Source of the DNA: Symbiodinium natans
Taxonomy: Eukaryota; Sar; Dinophyceae; Suessiales; Symbiodiniaceae
Assembly (NCBI GenBank): GCA_905221605.1
Contig: CAJNDS010000447.1
Span: 375,001-395,000 of the forward strand
Reading direction: 5' to 3'
Length of the DNA stretch: 20,000 nucleotides
Positions within the stretch are counted from its first letter, which is position 1. Each line of letters begins with the position of its first letter. This document shows positions 1-8,500 of the stretch, in pieces. The position numbers and the translations under genes are program-made. A model generated the notes under the pieces. The model was not told the DNA's origin, ran no database searches, and worked only from the letters and a program-made list of their open reading frames with translations.

Positions 1-94
1 AACCCTAAACCCTAAACCCTAGACCCTAAACCCTAAACCCTAAACCCTAAACCCTAAACCCTAAACCCTAAACCCTAAACCCTAAACCCTAAAC
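1..94. repeat. Terminal telomeric array (CCCTAAA)n
   Basis: About 13 units of the 7-mer CCCTAAA with one CCCTAGA variant. A C-rich strand reading inward from position 1 is what a left chromosome end looks like, so this may be the physical end or a contig end inside the telomere. The array stops at 94 and is followed at once by inverted-sense repeat (TTTAGGGC, TTTAGG) at 97-117. Confidence 0.9.
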
Positions 95-194
95 GCTTTA
101 GGGCTTTAGGCTTTAGTTCAGGGTGCGGGGGATGCAGCCACTTGTGGTTTTGGGGCTTTCGGGTGAGGGCTGCAGGACATCAGGAGCGCTAAAT
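95..194. other. Fold-back junction and short unique segment
   Basis: CCCTAAAC switches to CGCTTTAGGG with no spacer, so the first array can pair with 97-117. From about 118 to 194 the sequence is G/T-rich and non-repetitive, with no ORF I would support. Confidence 0.5.
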
Positions 195-617
195 ACCCTA
201 AACCCGAAACCCGAAGCCCTAAACCCTAAACTCTAAACCCTAAACCCTAAACCCTAAACCCTAAACCCTAAACCCTAAACCCTAAACCCTAAACCCTAAA
301 CCCTAAACCCTAAACCCTAAACCCTAAACCCTAAACCCTAAACCCTAAACCCTAAACCTACGGGCTTCCCAAGCTGACCCAGCATCAAAGCCGGAGAAGA
401 AGCGGTGAACCCTTTAGGCAGCTTCCGAGTCGGCGGCCTTTTGGCAGGGTTTAGGGTTTAGGGTTTAGGGTTTAGGGTTTAGGGTTTAGGGTTTAGGGTT
501 TAGGGTTTAGGGTTTAGGGTTTAGGGTTTAGGGCTTAGGGCTTAGGGCTTAGGGTTTGGGGTTTGGGGTTTAGGGTTTGGGGTTTAGGGTTCAGGGTTTA
601 GAGTTTAGGGTTTAGGG
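195..617. repeat. Telomere-flanked unit A (85 bp core)
   Basis: CCCTAAA array at 195-360, an 85 bp unique GC-rich core at 361-445, then a TTTAGGG array at 446-617 with TTTGGGG and CTTAGGG variants toward its end. The arrays face outward from the core, as on a linear DNA capped at both ends. The core has one short coding-like frame (ADPASKPEKKR) but no recognisable gene. Confidence 0.8.
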
Positions 618-935
618 GTACCCTGAACCCGAACCCTAAACCCTCTGTGGAGACTCGGGAGGAGCAGCTCCAACTGCTCCCAGCGAACCAGAGTGGCTCG
701 TCTGCGGGGAGCGCCCTGCAGTTGATGGTCTAGGGTTTCGGGTTTAGGGTTTCGGGTTTAGGGGTTTAGGGTTTGGTGGTTTAGCGGTTTGGGGGTTTAG
801 GGGTTTAGGGGTTGAGGGGTTCAGGGGTTTAGGGGTTTAGGGGTTTAGGGGGGGTTTTATGGAATTAGGTGTTTAATTTGGGATTTAGGGGTTTAGGGGT
901 TTAGGGATTTAGGGATTTCGGGCTTTTCAGGGATT
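618..935. repeat. Telomere-flanked unit B (86 bp core)
   Basis: Short degenerate CCCTGAA/CCCTAAA stretch at 620-644, a unique core at 645-730, then degenerate TTTAGGG/TTTAGGGG from 731 to about 935. The core is open in the frame starting at 644 until a TAG supplied by the first telomere repeat. It joins unit A at a TTTAGGGG-TA-CCCTGAA junction. Confidence 0.65.
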
Positions 936-1185
936 TAAAGGGGTTTATATAGGGTGCAAGTTTGATTGGTTGGGTTCTGTTTTTTTTGGGGTTTGGAGCT
1001 GGGATGTGTTTCAGGGGGTTGCGTGTCTTTTTGTAGGGATTTTGTTTGGGGGGTGGCTTAGGGTTGAGGGTGCTGCGGTTGATCGGCCCTTAATGGCTCA
1101 GAGGTTTATGGGTCGCGATGGGTTGAACTCATGGTTGTTCGTTCTGTTGAGCATTGGGTCTCCCAAAGCCTAAAGCCGAAAGCCT
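936..1185. other. G/T-rich linker without a supported gene
   Basis: Non-repetitive G/T-rich DNA. An open frame at 970-1173 starts at TTG and has the composition expected of decayed TTTAGGG repeat. I see no domain or codon signature, so no gene is called. Confidence 0.5.
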
Positions 1186-1382
1186 ACACCCCAAACCCTA
1201 AATCCTAAACCCCACCCCCCAAACCCTAAACCCTAAACACTAAACCCTAAATCCTAAGCCCTAAACCCTGTAAAACCCTGTAAAACCCTGTAAAACCCTG
1301 CAAAACCCTGCAAAACCCTGTAAAACCCTGTAAAACCCTAAACCCTAAACACTAAACCCTAAACCCTGCAGAAACCTAAACC
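1186..1382. repeat. CCCTAAA array with a CCCTGTAAAA decamer block
   Basis: Degenerate CCCTAAA repeats enclose seven tandem copies of a 10-mer (CCCTGTAAAA, twice CCCTGCAAAA) at about 1266-1335. The decamer resembles a telomere unit enlarged by three bases and then locally amplified. Confidence 0.8.
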
Positions 1383-1709
1383 CTGGGGTAAAATCAAGGC
1401 CGAAAACCCGAAGGAGCCAAGCCCTCGAAAAGTCCCTAACACCTAAGCAAGCCCTACACCCCGGAAGCCCTAAAACCAAAACCTTTTCGCAATAGCCAAA
1501 CCTGGAGGTCCACGTATCCTATGACTGATTTTTTATATCCGCAATGAAGGTACCCATAATTACACTTGTAACCGTTGCAACCCTAAACCCTAAACTCTAA
1601 CCGCAAGCGCCAAACCCCCAAACCCGAAGCCCCCAACCTCTAAACCCTAACCCCCAAACCCCAAAACCCTAAACTGCCCCTTCCCCCCTCCTTAAGACCT
1701 AAACCTCAA
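1383..1709. other. Decayed repeat and A-rich linker
   Basis: Scattered CCCTAAA-like and CCCCAAA-like 7-mers are mixed with a non-repeat stretch at about 1490-1580. No ORF, RNA gene or regulatory site can be supported. Confidence 0.5.
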
Positions 1710-2030
1710 AACCCTAAACCCTAAACCCTAAACCCTAAACCCTAAACCCTAAACCCTAAACCCTAAACCCTAAACCCTAAACCCCAAAACCCCAAACCCC
1801 CTAGACCCTAAAGAGCATTGAGGCCGCTGGTCGCAGCCCTCGAGCCGGCCGCCGGCGCGGTTGGCAAGGCCTCGTTCATGCAAGGGCTTAGGGGTTCAGG
1901 GTTTAGGGTTTAGGGCTTGGGGTTTAGGGTTTGGGGTTTAGGGCTTAGGGTTTAGGGTCTAGGGTTCAGGGTTCAGAGTTTAGGGTTTGGGGTTTAGCAT
2001 TCAGGGTTTGGGGTTTAGGGTTCAGGGTTT
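1710..2030. repeat. Telomere-flanked unit C (about 70 bp core)
   Basis: CCCTAAA array at 1710-1812, a GC-rich core at 1813-1882, then degenerate TTTAGGG/TTTGGGG/TTCAGGG repeat to about 2030. Same outward-facing layout as units A and B. The core is open in one frame (LVAALEPAAGAVGK) without recognisable homology. Confidence 0.7.
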
Positions 2031-2310
2031 AATGCTAATGTAGTATGTAGGCAAGTTGAATGATGAGTAATGAGTGTGCGTATATAACTGTGTAGTTTTT
2101 CTAAAATAAAGCTATGTACGTATACATATACATATGCATATACATATCCATATACACAGTCTAAGCCCCGTGCAGTCCGTTATTTTTAGGGTTTTGGGTT
2201 TAGTTTTTTTTTCCTGCCGTGGAGGCTCCTAGTACCGGCGACGAAGCGCGGGGCGCCCAAAGAAGCGGAAGTGAGTGGGTTTAGGGCCCTGGCTCAGGGC
2301 TAGGATGTAG
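2031..2310. repeat. A/T-rich linker with TATACA microsatellite
   Basis: An A/T-rich tract at 2035-2160 contains an imperfect TATACA/CATATA microsatellite at 2117-2157, in sharp contrast to its GC-rich neighbours. A GC-rich segment follows at about 2214-2279, ending at TTTAGGG and containing GAAGTGAGT, which resembles a splice donor. No gene called. Confidence 0.6.
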
Positions 2311-2626
2311 AAGGACCCCTAAACCCCAAACCCTAAACCCTAAACCCTAGACCCTAAACCCTAAACCCGAAATCCGAAACCCTAAACCCCAAACCCTAAA
2401 CCCTAAACCCTAAACTCGCAGCCCGACATGTCGAGGGAGTTAAGGGTTTGCAGCCGTTTTGAGATTTCGAGTGTGAGAGCTTTGTAGCTTCTCGTGGGAG
2501 CGTATTGGATTCACGCTGCGATTCTGGGTGCCGTGTTCAGAAACCCCTAAACCCTGAACCCTGAACCCTGAACCCTGAACCCTGAACCCTGAACCCTGAA
2601 CCCTAAACCCTAAACCCTAAACCCAG
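2311..2626. repeat. CCCTAAA and CCCTGAA arrays around a unique segment
   Basis: Degenerate CCCTAAA at 2311-2416, unique sequence at 2417-2542 without a supportable ORF, then seven or more CCCTGAA variant units giving way to CCCTAAA at about 2545-2626. Confidence 0.7.
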
Positions 2627-2990
2627 GCCCAGAACCATGTGATAGTCACAGGCATAGGCATCATTTTTTTTGGGCTTGGGGGAACCGGAGAATCCAGACT
2701 TACTCTTGAGAACTCGAGACTCGGTCCAACATTCGAAACCATGGTTGTTCCTCGTCTAGATCCACGCTAGCATGGGAATCATTTTCTTAAAAAGTTTTTT
2801 TGCATTTACTCCCCTATGTATTCCTTGTAAAGCCAAAAAGGCTCGATTTTTTCGCCCCCCCAAACCTACCCCACAAAACCCGAAACCCCTTTTGCCGGCT
2901 GTTGTTTTTTTTTTGGGTGGGGTTGAATAGCTCCCCAAACCTACCCCAGAAAACCCAGAACCCCTTTTGCCGGCTGTGTTTTTTGGGGGA
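2627..2990. repeat. Unique linker with a 75 bp-spaced tandem duplication
   Basis: A segment of about 50 bp (CAAACCTACCCCA, then CCCCTTTTGCCGGCTGT, then a T run) occurs at about 2861-2912 and again at about 2936-2986, with few differences. Small open frames on both strands here are low-complexity. No gene is supported. Confidence 0.65.
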
Positions 2991-3127
2991 CCTAAACCCT
3001 AAACCCTAAACCCTAAACCCTAAACCCTAAACCCTAAACCCTAAACCCTAAACCCTAAACCCTAAACCCTAAACCCTAAACCCTAAACCCTAAACCCTAA
3101 GCCCTAAACCCTAAACCCTAAACCCTG
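2991..3127. repeat. CCCTAAA array
   Basis: About 19 nearly perfect CCCTAAA units with one CCCTAAG variant, ending in CCCTGAGCC. Confidence 0.9.
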
Positions 3128-3685
3128 AGCCGAGGCCGAAAGAAGCCGGCGGCGAGAGTGGCTGGGGCAGCACAAGCCCCCCCAACCCCCCTCCCTCCCT
3201 CCCCTAGGTGGGATAAGGAGGACTCTTAAAAGGGAACCCCTTCTTAAGCCTCTCCCTCCCTCCCCCTTCTTCTCCCCCTTCTTCTCCCCCCTCCCCCCGC
3301 CCCTCAATGGCGTAGTTTCCTAAATTAGGATCCTTTTTTGGGTAGCCATTTTAAAGCGGGGGGGCACCCCTTCAAGAAGGGATCCCCAAAAAAGGACCCT
3401 TATTGCGGGAACTGCCCAATTGAAGCTATAATGAACTCCAGTACCTCGCAACCAACTTAGGATTCAGAATTTGGGGCGAGGATTCTTTCAACAATAGTAG
3501 GGATGGAACTCCGACTCAGGGAATATTCGCGTCCAAGATTCTGCCAGCCAGGGATTAGGGTTTGAGCCGATGAGGGTTTAGGGTGAAGGGTTCGGGGATT
3601 CTGAAGGAGAGTGGGTTGCGGTTCCGGGGCCAACAACAATCAGAAGCCCTGAAGAGGGAGGGCGTTCAAGACAGGGGACCTCCCT
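3128..3685. other. Non-repeat linker: polypyrimidine tract and inverted repeat
   Basis: Contains a strong C/T tract at about 3178-3303 (CCCTCC and CTTCTCCCC motifs). It also has an imperfect inverted repeat pairing GGATCCTTTTTTGGG at about 3329-3343 with CCCCAAAAAAGGACCC at about 3384-3399. Small open frames on the minus strand are biased translations of the polypyrimidine tract. No gene called. Confidence 0.5.
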
Positions 3686-4187
3686 AAACTCTAAACCCTA
3701 GACCCTGAACCCTAAATCCGAAACCCTGAACCCTGAGCCCTGAACCCTGTCAAGTTCCCAGAGGCTCCGATAGCCCTTACTTAAGGAGTAGTCCTTAAAA
3801 TATAAGAGAGGGTTCCATATATGTTTTTGGGATATTCCTGAATCCAGGGTTATTGCAGTCCCTAAGCCCTAAACCCTAAACCCTGAACCCTGAACTCTGA
3901 AACCCCAAACCCCAAACCCCAAACCCAAACCCCAAACCCCAAACCCCAAACCCCAAAACCCAAACCCCAAACCCTCAACCCCAAACCCCAAACCCCAAAC
4001 CCCAAACCCTAAACCCTAAACCCTAAACCCTAAACCCTAAACCCTAAACCCTAAACCCCAAACCCCAAACCCCAAACCCCAAACCCCAAACCCAAACCCT
4101 AAACCCTAAACCCTAAACCCTAAACCCTAAACCCCAAACCCTAAACCCCAAACCCTAAACCCTAAACCCTAAACCCTAAACCCTAAC
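3686..4187. repeat. CCCTAAA and CCCCAAA mixed arrays
   Basis: Short degenerate arrays at 3686-3748 and an interval at 3749-3860 with TCCTTAA-rich unique sequence are followed by a long block at 3861-4186. Runs of CCCCAAA (about 3900-4010 and 4054-4095) alternate with runs of CCCTAAA. The sub-blocks are internally homogeneous, which suggests local amplification of variants. Confidence 0.8.
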
Positions 4188-4480
4188 TGGCGGCCCAACC
4201 CTAAAACATCGAGGCCGGCCCGCTGATGCCGGGGCCGAGATGCGAGGACCCCGCGTTCCCAAAGAGGGGTGTTTAGGGTTTAGGGTTTAGGGTTTAGGGT
4301 TTAGGGTTAGGGGTTTAGGGGTTTAGGGGTTTAGGGGTTTAGGGGTTTAGGGGTTTAGGGGTTTAGGGTTTTAGGGTTTGGGGTTTAGGGTTCAGGGTTT
4401 GGGGTTTGAGGTTTGCGGTTTAGGAAGAGGGTTAAGTGTTTAGGGTTTGTAGACATTGTGTAGGGTTTAGGGTCCGGAGT
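4187..4480. repeat. Telomere-flanked unit D core (85 bp) and TTTAGGG array
   Basis: An 85 bp GC-rich core at 4187-4271 follows the CCCTAAA block. It is followed by TTTAGGG from 4272, an 8-mer TTTAGGGG run at about 4309-4370, and decayed repeat to about 4480. Confidence 0.75.
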
Positions 4481-4591
4481 GGATTTGGGGAGAATGGTTT
4501 GCCGGGTTTTGGCCGGGTTTTGGGGCGATTTTCTAACCTTCCTCACGCAGTCTTGTCGTGCAGGGTATGACGATGGCATTGATCGCTGGTG
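4481..4591. other. Short unique linker
   Basis: Non-repeat sequence with CCGGGTTTTGG duplicated at about 4502-4523, and a pyrimidine-rich stretch ending in CACGCAG that resembles a splice acceptor. No ORF supported. Confidence 0.35.
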
Positions 4592-4749
4592 AAACCAGGT
4601 ACCTAAACCCTAAACCCTAAACCCTAAACCCTAAACCCTAAACCCTAAACCCTAAACCCTAAACCCTAAACCCTAAACCCTAAACCCTAAACCCTAAACC
4701 CTAAACCCTAAACCCTAAACCCTAAACCCTAAACCCCTAAACCAGGTAC
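4592..4749. repeat. CCCTAAA array flanked by 11 bp direct repeats
   Basis: About 19 CCCTAAA units (about 4603-4738) lie between exact copies of AAACCAGGTAC at 4592-4602 and 4739-4749. The flanking sequence outside is unique. This is the footprint expected when a telomere block is inserted at a staggered break and the overhangs are filled in. Confidence 0.75.
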
Positions 4750-5117
4750 TAATTCAAACACGTGCAGTTTCCATTTATGCGGGGCCTTGGGGGTCTCTAG
4801 GGCCTGGGCTGGGGTCTACTTGGAGGCCCTCTAGACTTAGTAAGTCTACTTCGTATCCCCTAGAAACCCCGCTCATCATCCCCATACCCCCACTTACTAT
4901 CCCCTTACTATCCCCTTACTATCCCTACTTACTAAGTCAAAAAGGGCTTCCAAGCAAGGTGTAGGAGGCCTAGGATTTGTTGTAGGGGTTCTAGGGTGAA
5001 GTTTCCTTGGGTTCAGGGTTCGTTATAGGGTTCTTCAGGGAGGGGGGGGGAGGTTCATGGGGGGTACGTACCTAGGGAACCTTAGGCAAGCTTTGGGAGC
5101 CTTAGAAATCCCTTAAG
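4750..5117. other. Unique linker with 11-mer repeats and an inverted repeat
   Basis: No gene is visible. It holds three copies of an 11-mer (TATCCCCTTAC) at about 4896-4928, and a 12 bp inverted repeat: GACTTAGTAAGT at 4834-4845 and its complement at 4927-4938. A run of nine G lies at about 5042-5050. Confidence 0.5.
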
Positions 5118-5199
5118 AACCCTAAACCCATTTCTTAACCCTGAACCCCAAACCCCAAACCTTTAACCCTCAACCCTAAACCCCAAACCCCAAACCCTA
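5118..5199. repeat. Degenerate CCCTAAA/CCCCAAA flank of the LTR element
   Basis: Decayed telomere repeat that ends in CCCTA (5195-5199), directly abutting the left terminal repeat. The same 5-mer follows the right terminal repeat at 13850-13854. Confidence 0.8.
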
Positions 5200-5468
5200 T
5201 GCGGAGATGCAGTTGGTATAAGGGGTAGTTTGTTGAAGGGTGAAAAACCCGCAAATATTGTGGCTCAAGGATGGCCGCACGCTGTCCAACAGAACTTCAA
5301 AAGTTCGTGTGTCTGGGTTTGGGGTTGGTAGGAAGGAGGAGTCCTGCCCCTTTCCCTTTGTATCGAAACCCTGGGTTCTTTTCTCTCTTCTGGTTCTTTC
5401 TGGGGAATCCATATAGGCGACTGTTAAGGGTTGATTTCGTTCCTTGTCCCCTTTCGGTTGCCCCCGTA
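5200..5468 (+). repeat. Left long terminal repeat
   Basis: 269 bp, TG...TA. Aligned by eye, it has no difference from 13581-13849 (constant offset of 8381). The ends form a short imperfect inverted repeat (TGCGGA and CCCGTA). A TATA-like CATATAGG lies at 5410-5417. A motif ending GGCTCAAG at 5249-5269 resembles the dinoflagellate spliced leader. The ATG at 5271 opens a reading frame that runs out of the LTR to 5561. Confidence 0.9.
5249..5269 (+). promoter_or_regulatory. Spliced-leader-like motif in the LTR
   Basis: These 21 bases match the conserved dinoflagellate trans-spliced leader at 16 of 21 positions without gaps, including the exact 3' end TGGCTCAAG. It sits directly upstream of the ATG at 5271 and recurs in the right LTR at 13630-13650. 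Relic leaders occur in dinoflagellate genes derived from retroposed mRNAs. Chance similarity is not excluded. Confidence 0.3.
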
Positions 5469-5561
5469 GGTTATGAGCCCAAGTTAGGTTCCCTGCGGTT
5501 AATGGAGCTGGAAGTGGTGCAGCTGAGTCTCTGGGTGAAAGGGCGGCGTTGGAAGAGGTGA
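5271..5561 (+). CDS. Upstream ORF from the LTR, overlapping the ORF1 start
   Basis: A 96-codon frame begins at ATG in the LTR, crosses the primer-binding region and ends at TGA 5559-5561. The last base of that stop is the first base of the ORF1 start codon (TGATG). A second in-frame ATG at 5502 would give a 19-residue peptide with the same stop. The protein is rich in Leu, Arg and Pro and matches nothing I recognise. Its likely importance is as an upstream ORF controlling ORF1 by termination-reinitiation, rather than as a protein. It could also be a chance frame, because the first 66 codons are also open in the right LTR, where the frame runs on into the flank. Confidence 0.3.
   Translation: MAARCPTELQKFVCLGLGLVGRRSPAPFPLYRNPGFFSLFWFFLGNPYRRLLRVDFVPCPLSVAPVGYEPKLGSLRLMELEVVQLSLWVKGRRWKR
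5468..5483 (+). promoter_or_regulatory. Possible primer-binding site
   Basis: AGGTTATGAGCCCAAG begins at the inner edge of the left LTR, where a minus-strand primer site belongs. It resembles the initiator-Met tRNA site common in plant Copia elements (TGGTATCAGAGCC), but has a changed first base and internal differences. Tentative. Confidence 0.4.
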
Positions 5562-8500
5562 TGCCTGGCGCTGAAGAATATCTGGAGGAAGCCTCGGTTG
5601 CAGAAGGCCCCAATGAGGGTATGAATCCCAATGCGGATATGGTGAGCAATGCTGAAGCTGAAGGACGAGCTGTTTCTGTATCGCCAAAGCCTGGGGAAAA
5701 AAGGAGCTGGGACGCGACTGGCGGTGTAGACCGTGAACTGGAGGTGACCGTTTTACGCGTGTTGCAAAGGCATGGGTGTCAGCCGTCAACTTCAACTTCG
5801 GGCCGAATGGTGGATCAAGGGTCTCAGACCCATCTGAGTGGAGAAGTGCTGCAAGCTGCCAGGAGGCCTCTGAACAAGATTAAAGGGGATCCCTCGGCGA
5901 GTTCCCTGTGTGGTGGAAGCGGTTACGAACAGAAGGGTGCGGACAGCTTTGAAGCTGCACCAACTGCTGACTACGCCATGGGGGAGGAGGAGATCTTACA
6001 GATGGAGGCTGAAAGGTTGCGCCAGTTGTCAGAAGAAGCGGATGAGATGCGTCAAGCCTCTGAAATGAATGGCTTTCAGAAAGGTGAGCATCTGATTCAA
6101 GCGTGTGATGGGACAACTTGGGAATGTCACTTCCACGAAGATGGGAGACAATATTACTACTGCCTGGATACGCAGGGAAGCAAGTGGACGCTGCCGGATG
6201 TAGGTGACAAGATGGGAAGTGACGAGGTGGTTGGGTCTCCTTCGGGCAATGAGCTGGAAATGGAGACTGCGCTGGGTCCTTCATCGTCTACTCCGACACC
6301 TGAGTCTACGAGGGCTTTACAGGGTAGTGTAAGTAGTTTGGTAGAAAAGGATTTTTCCTCTACTGTCGGGGATAGCGGTCTTAGGGGTGGTAAAGCTGCT
6401 GAGACCTCGGGTTCCCCAAGGGAGGACAGAATTTCTGGAATCCAAAAGGACATGGCTGGGGGACACCTGGATCAGAAAAGGAGCAAAGCGCTTTCTGAGG
6501 GTGACGCAGCGGTGAAATCTGTGGATCCGGAGAACAAAATTCCCAATGCGGAGGTGAATGCTGTGTCGGTTACCCAGGAGCAGATCGTGGATGAGGTCTC
6601 TGGCAGTCAGGAGGTTAGTCCTGGAGATGAGGATGATGGAGAAAACAGGTTGCGCGTTACGACTGAGGAGGTTTCTCCGTTTGGTGCCATGGGTTTTACC
6701 ACTCGAAAAGAGGCTTCGGGCATAGCTGGAGACGCAGGTATTTTGCCAAAGAAGGGAGATGAGGCCTGGAGCGCCAATGAAGCACGGGCAAATGTGCCGG
6801 ATAGTACCTGGAGTGCAGAAGAGGCACGGGGCGAGGCACAGGATGGTACATGCTCCGCAGTTGACTGCAACAATGGGGCGCAGGTCACTGTAGTAGCTGA
6901 CGATGGAGGTGCATCGGCGGACGCGCTTATGCATTCTGAAGTTGGTGGCGAGGAGCAAGGTCTTTTGAGCCGCGCCGGAGCCAATGTGGCAGCTGCGGCC
7001 AATGGTGGTGATGATTCTCCTTTGGAAACCATGGAACCACAGGAGCCTGCGGTGGAAGAGAATGCGCCTGCCGTGGATGACCAATCAAAGAACCCTGCAG
7101 TGGAAGAAAATTTGCCTGCTGCAGATGATTCAGCAAAGGACTCAAATGGTGGGTCCTCCTCCAAAAAGGAGGACATGTTGCCGATCGGAAGTTCGCCGGA
7201 AGTCGACACCGTGCAGACTGCAACCGATGAGGCAGAGCCGTTGGCTAAAAAAGAAGATGGTCCTGAATCCCTGGAGCGCAAGGTGGATGATCTTGTGGGA
7301 CTCGTGCAGGAGAAGGACAAGCAGCTTGACCCAAAGGTGGAAACAAGGGATGTTCCAGGAGCCGAAGAAACGGTGCCGGTTTCTGAAGAACCCATAAAGG
7401 AAGTGCCCAAAGAGGGAGCCTTGGTTACACCTGGGAAGCACTGCTATCAAGAAGGAGATGTGATCACTGGTCTGGTGAGCTACATCAATGTACATGGAGC
7501 CTTTTTGGACCACGGTGATATGAAAGTACTGATTCCCGCAGAAGGGGATGATACACCTCTCTTCAAAATTGGTGACACTGTCAATGCGGCAGTAAAGAGG
7601 GTGGAAGAAGATGGTACCGTGATCTCAGACACCTACCTGATTTTGGAAGAGGACGTGGAGGACTCTTCTTCAACGCTGCGCAAGTGGAAAGACAGCGGTT
7701 GGGGTAAGTGGTGGACAGATTCATGGTACGCTGGTCAATGGGATCAGAATTTTTCCGACGGTCAATGGGACTGGAAGACGGAAGATTGGCAATGCTACGA
7801 GTGGTCTGCCGGCCAGTGGATATCTCAAGAGGAATGGGATGAAGCTGTCCAAAAGCAACTCTGTGGAGAAAGAATCTGCAAAGTACTCCTTGAGAATTGG
7901 AAGGAGGAAAAGGAGTATGTGGGCAAGATCACTGGAACATTGCTGGATCGTCGATTGGACGATGTTAGAGAGTTGGTAGCAGACCTCGCACTGTTGGAAA
8001 ATGAAGCTCGAGCGGCTTACAATATGTTACTTAACGTAGGTTGGACGCCCAGCGGTGAAGAAGTTGCAGGTGGAGAAAAAATGAAATTTCCCCGGAATCA
8101 GTGTCACAATGCGCTTTACGACCTGGCACGTCGACGAAGGCCTTTTAGTGCCGCGGTCATAGGTGAAGCAATTGAGAAGATGCTTAACAAAGGAGACAAT
8201 GAGCTCTGGAGTGAGCTCTGGTTGGACTCGAAGAAGTTTTTGCAGGAACTGGACAAATGCAAAAAGGTCCATATGACGCCAAAACCTGTGTCAAAAGGGT
8301 ATACAAAGCTGTGCAAATTTTACAATCAAGGGAGGTGTCGCAATGGAGACGATTGCCCCTTTGAGCGCCGTCGTCATGGTGAAGGTTGGCCAGAAAGAGG
8401 TCCAGCTGAATCAGAGACCAGCCACAATACTGGTGATGATGATGGGGATATCGGTGGTCCTCCAACTGATGAAGGTGCGGTAGATGAGGTACAGCAAGAA

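Noticed and set aside
361-445. Cores as remnants of end-to-end chromosome fusions
   Set aside because: Fusions give TTTAGGG followed by CCCTAAA. Around the cores the order is the reverse, so the cores themselves are not fusion points.
970-1173. 67-codon ORF as a membrane protein
   Set aside because: Starts with TTG, is hydrophobic only because of G/T-rich composition, and lies in decayed telomere repeat.
3104-3307. Gly/Arg-rich minus-strand ORF
   Set aside because: It is a translation of a polypyrimidine tract and telomere repeat, so the composition explains the protein.
195-4480. CRISPR array or tandem gene array
   Set aside because: The regular repeat is the 7-mer telomere unit without spacers of uniform length between single repeats, in eukaryotic sequence.
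6373-6390. D-S-G in ORF1 as an aspartic protease active site
   Set aside because: It lies in a Gly/Ser-rich low-complexity region without the hydrophobic strand and the second motif expected of a retropepsin.
6317-7410. Long minus-strand ORFs (255 and 267 codons) opposite ORF1
   Set aside because: Both lie wholly inside the acidic low-complexity coding region of ORF1 and read as Ser/Pro-rich or basic shadows without domains.
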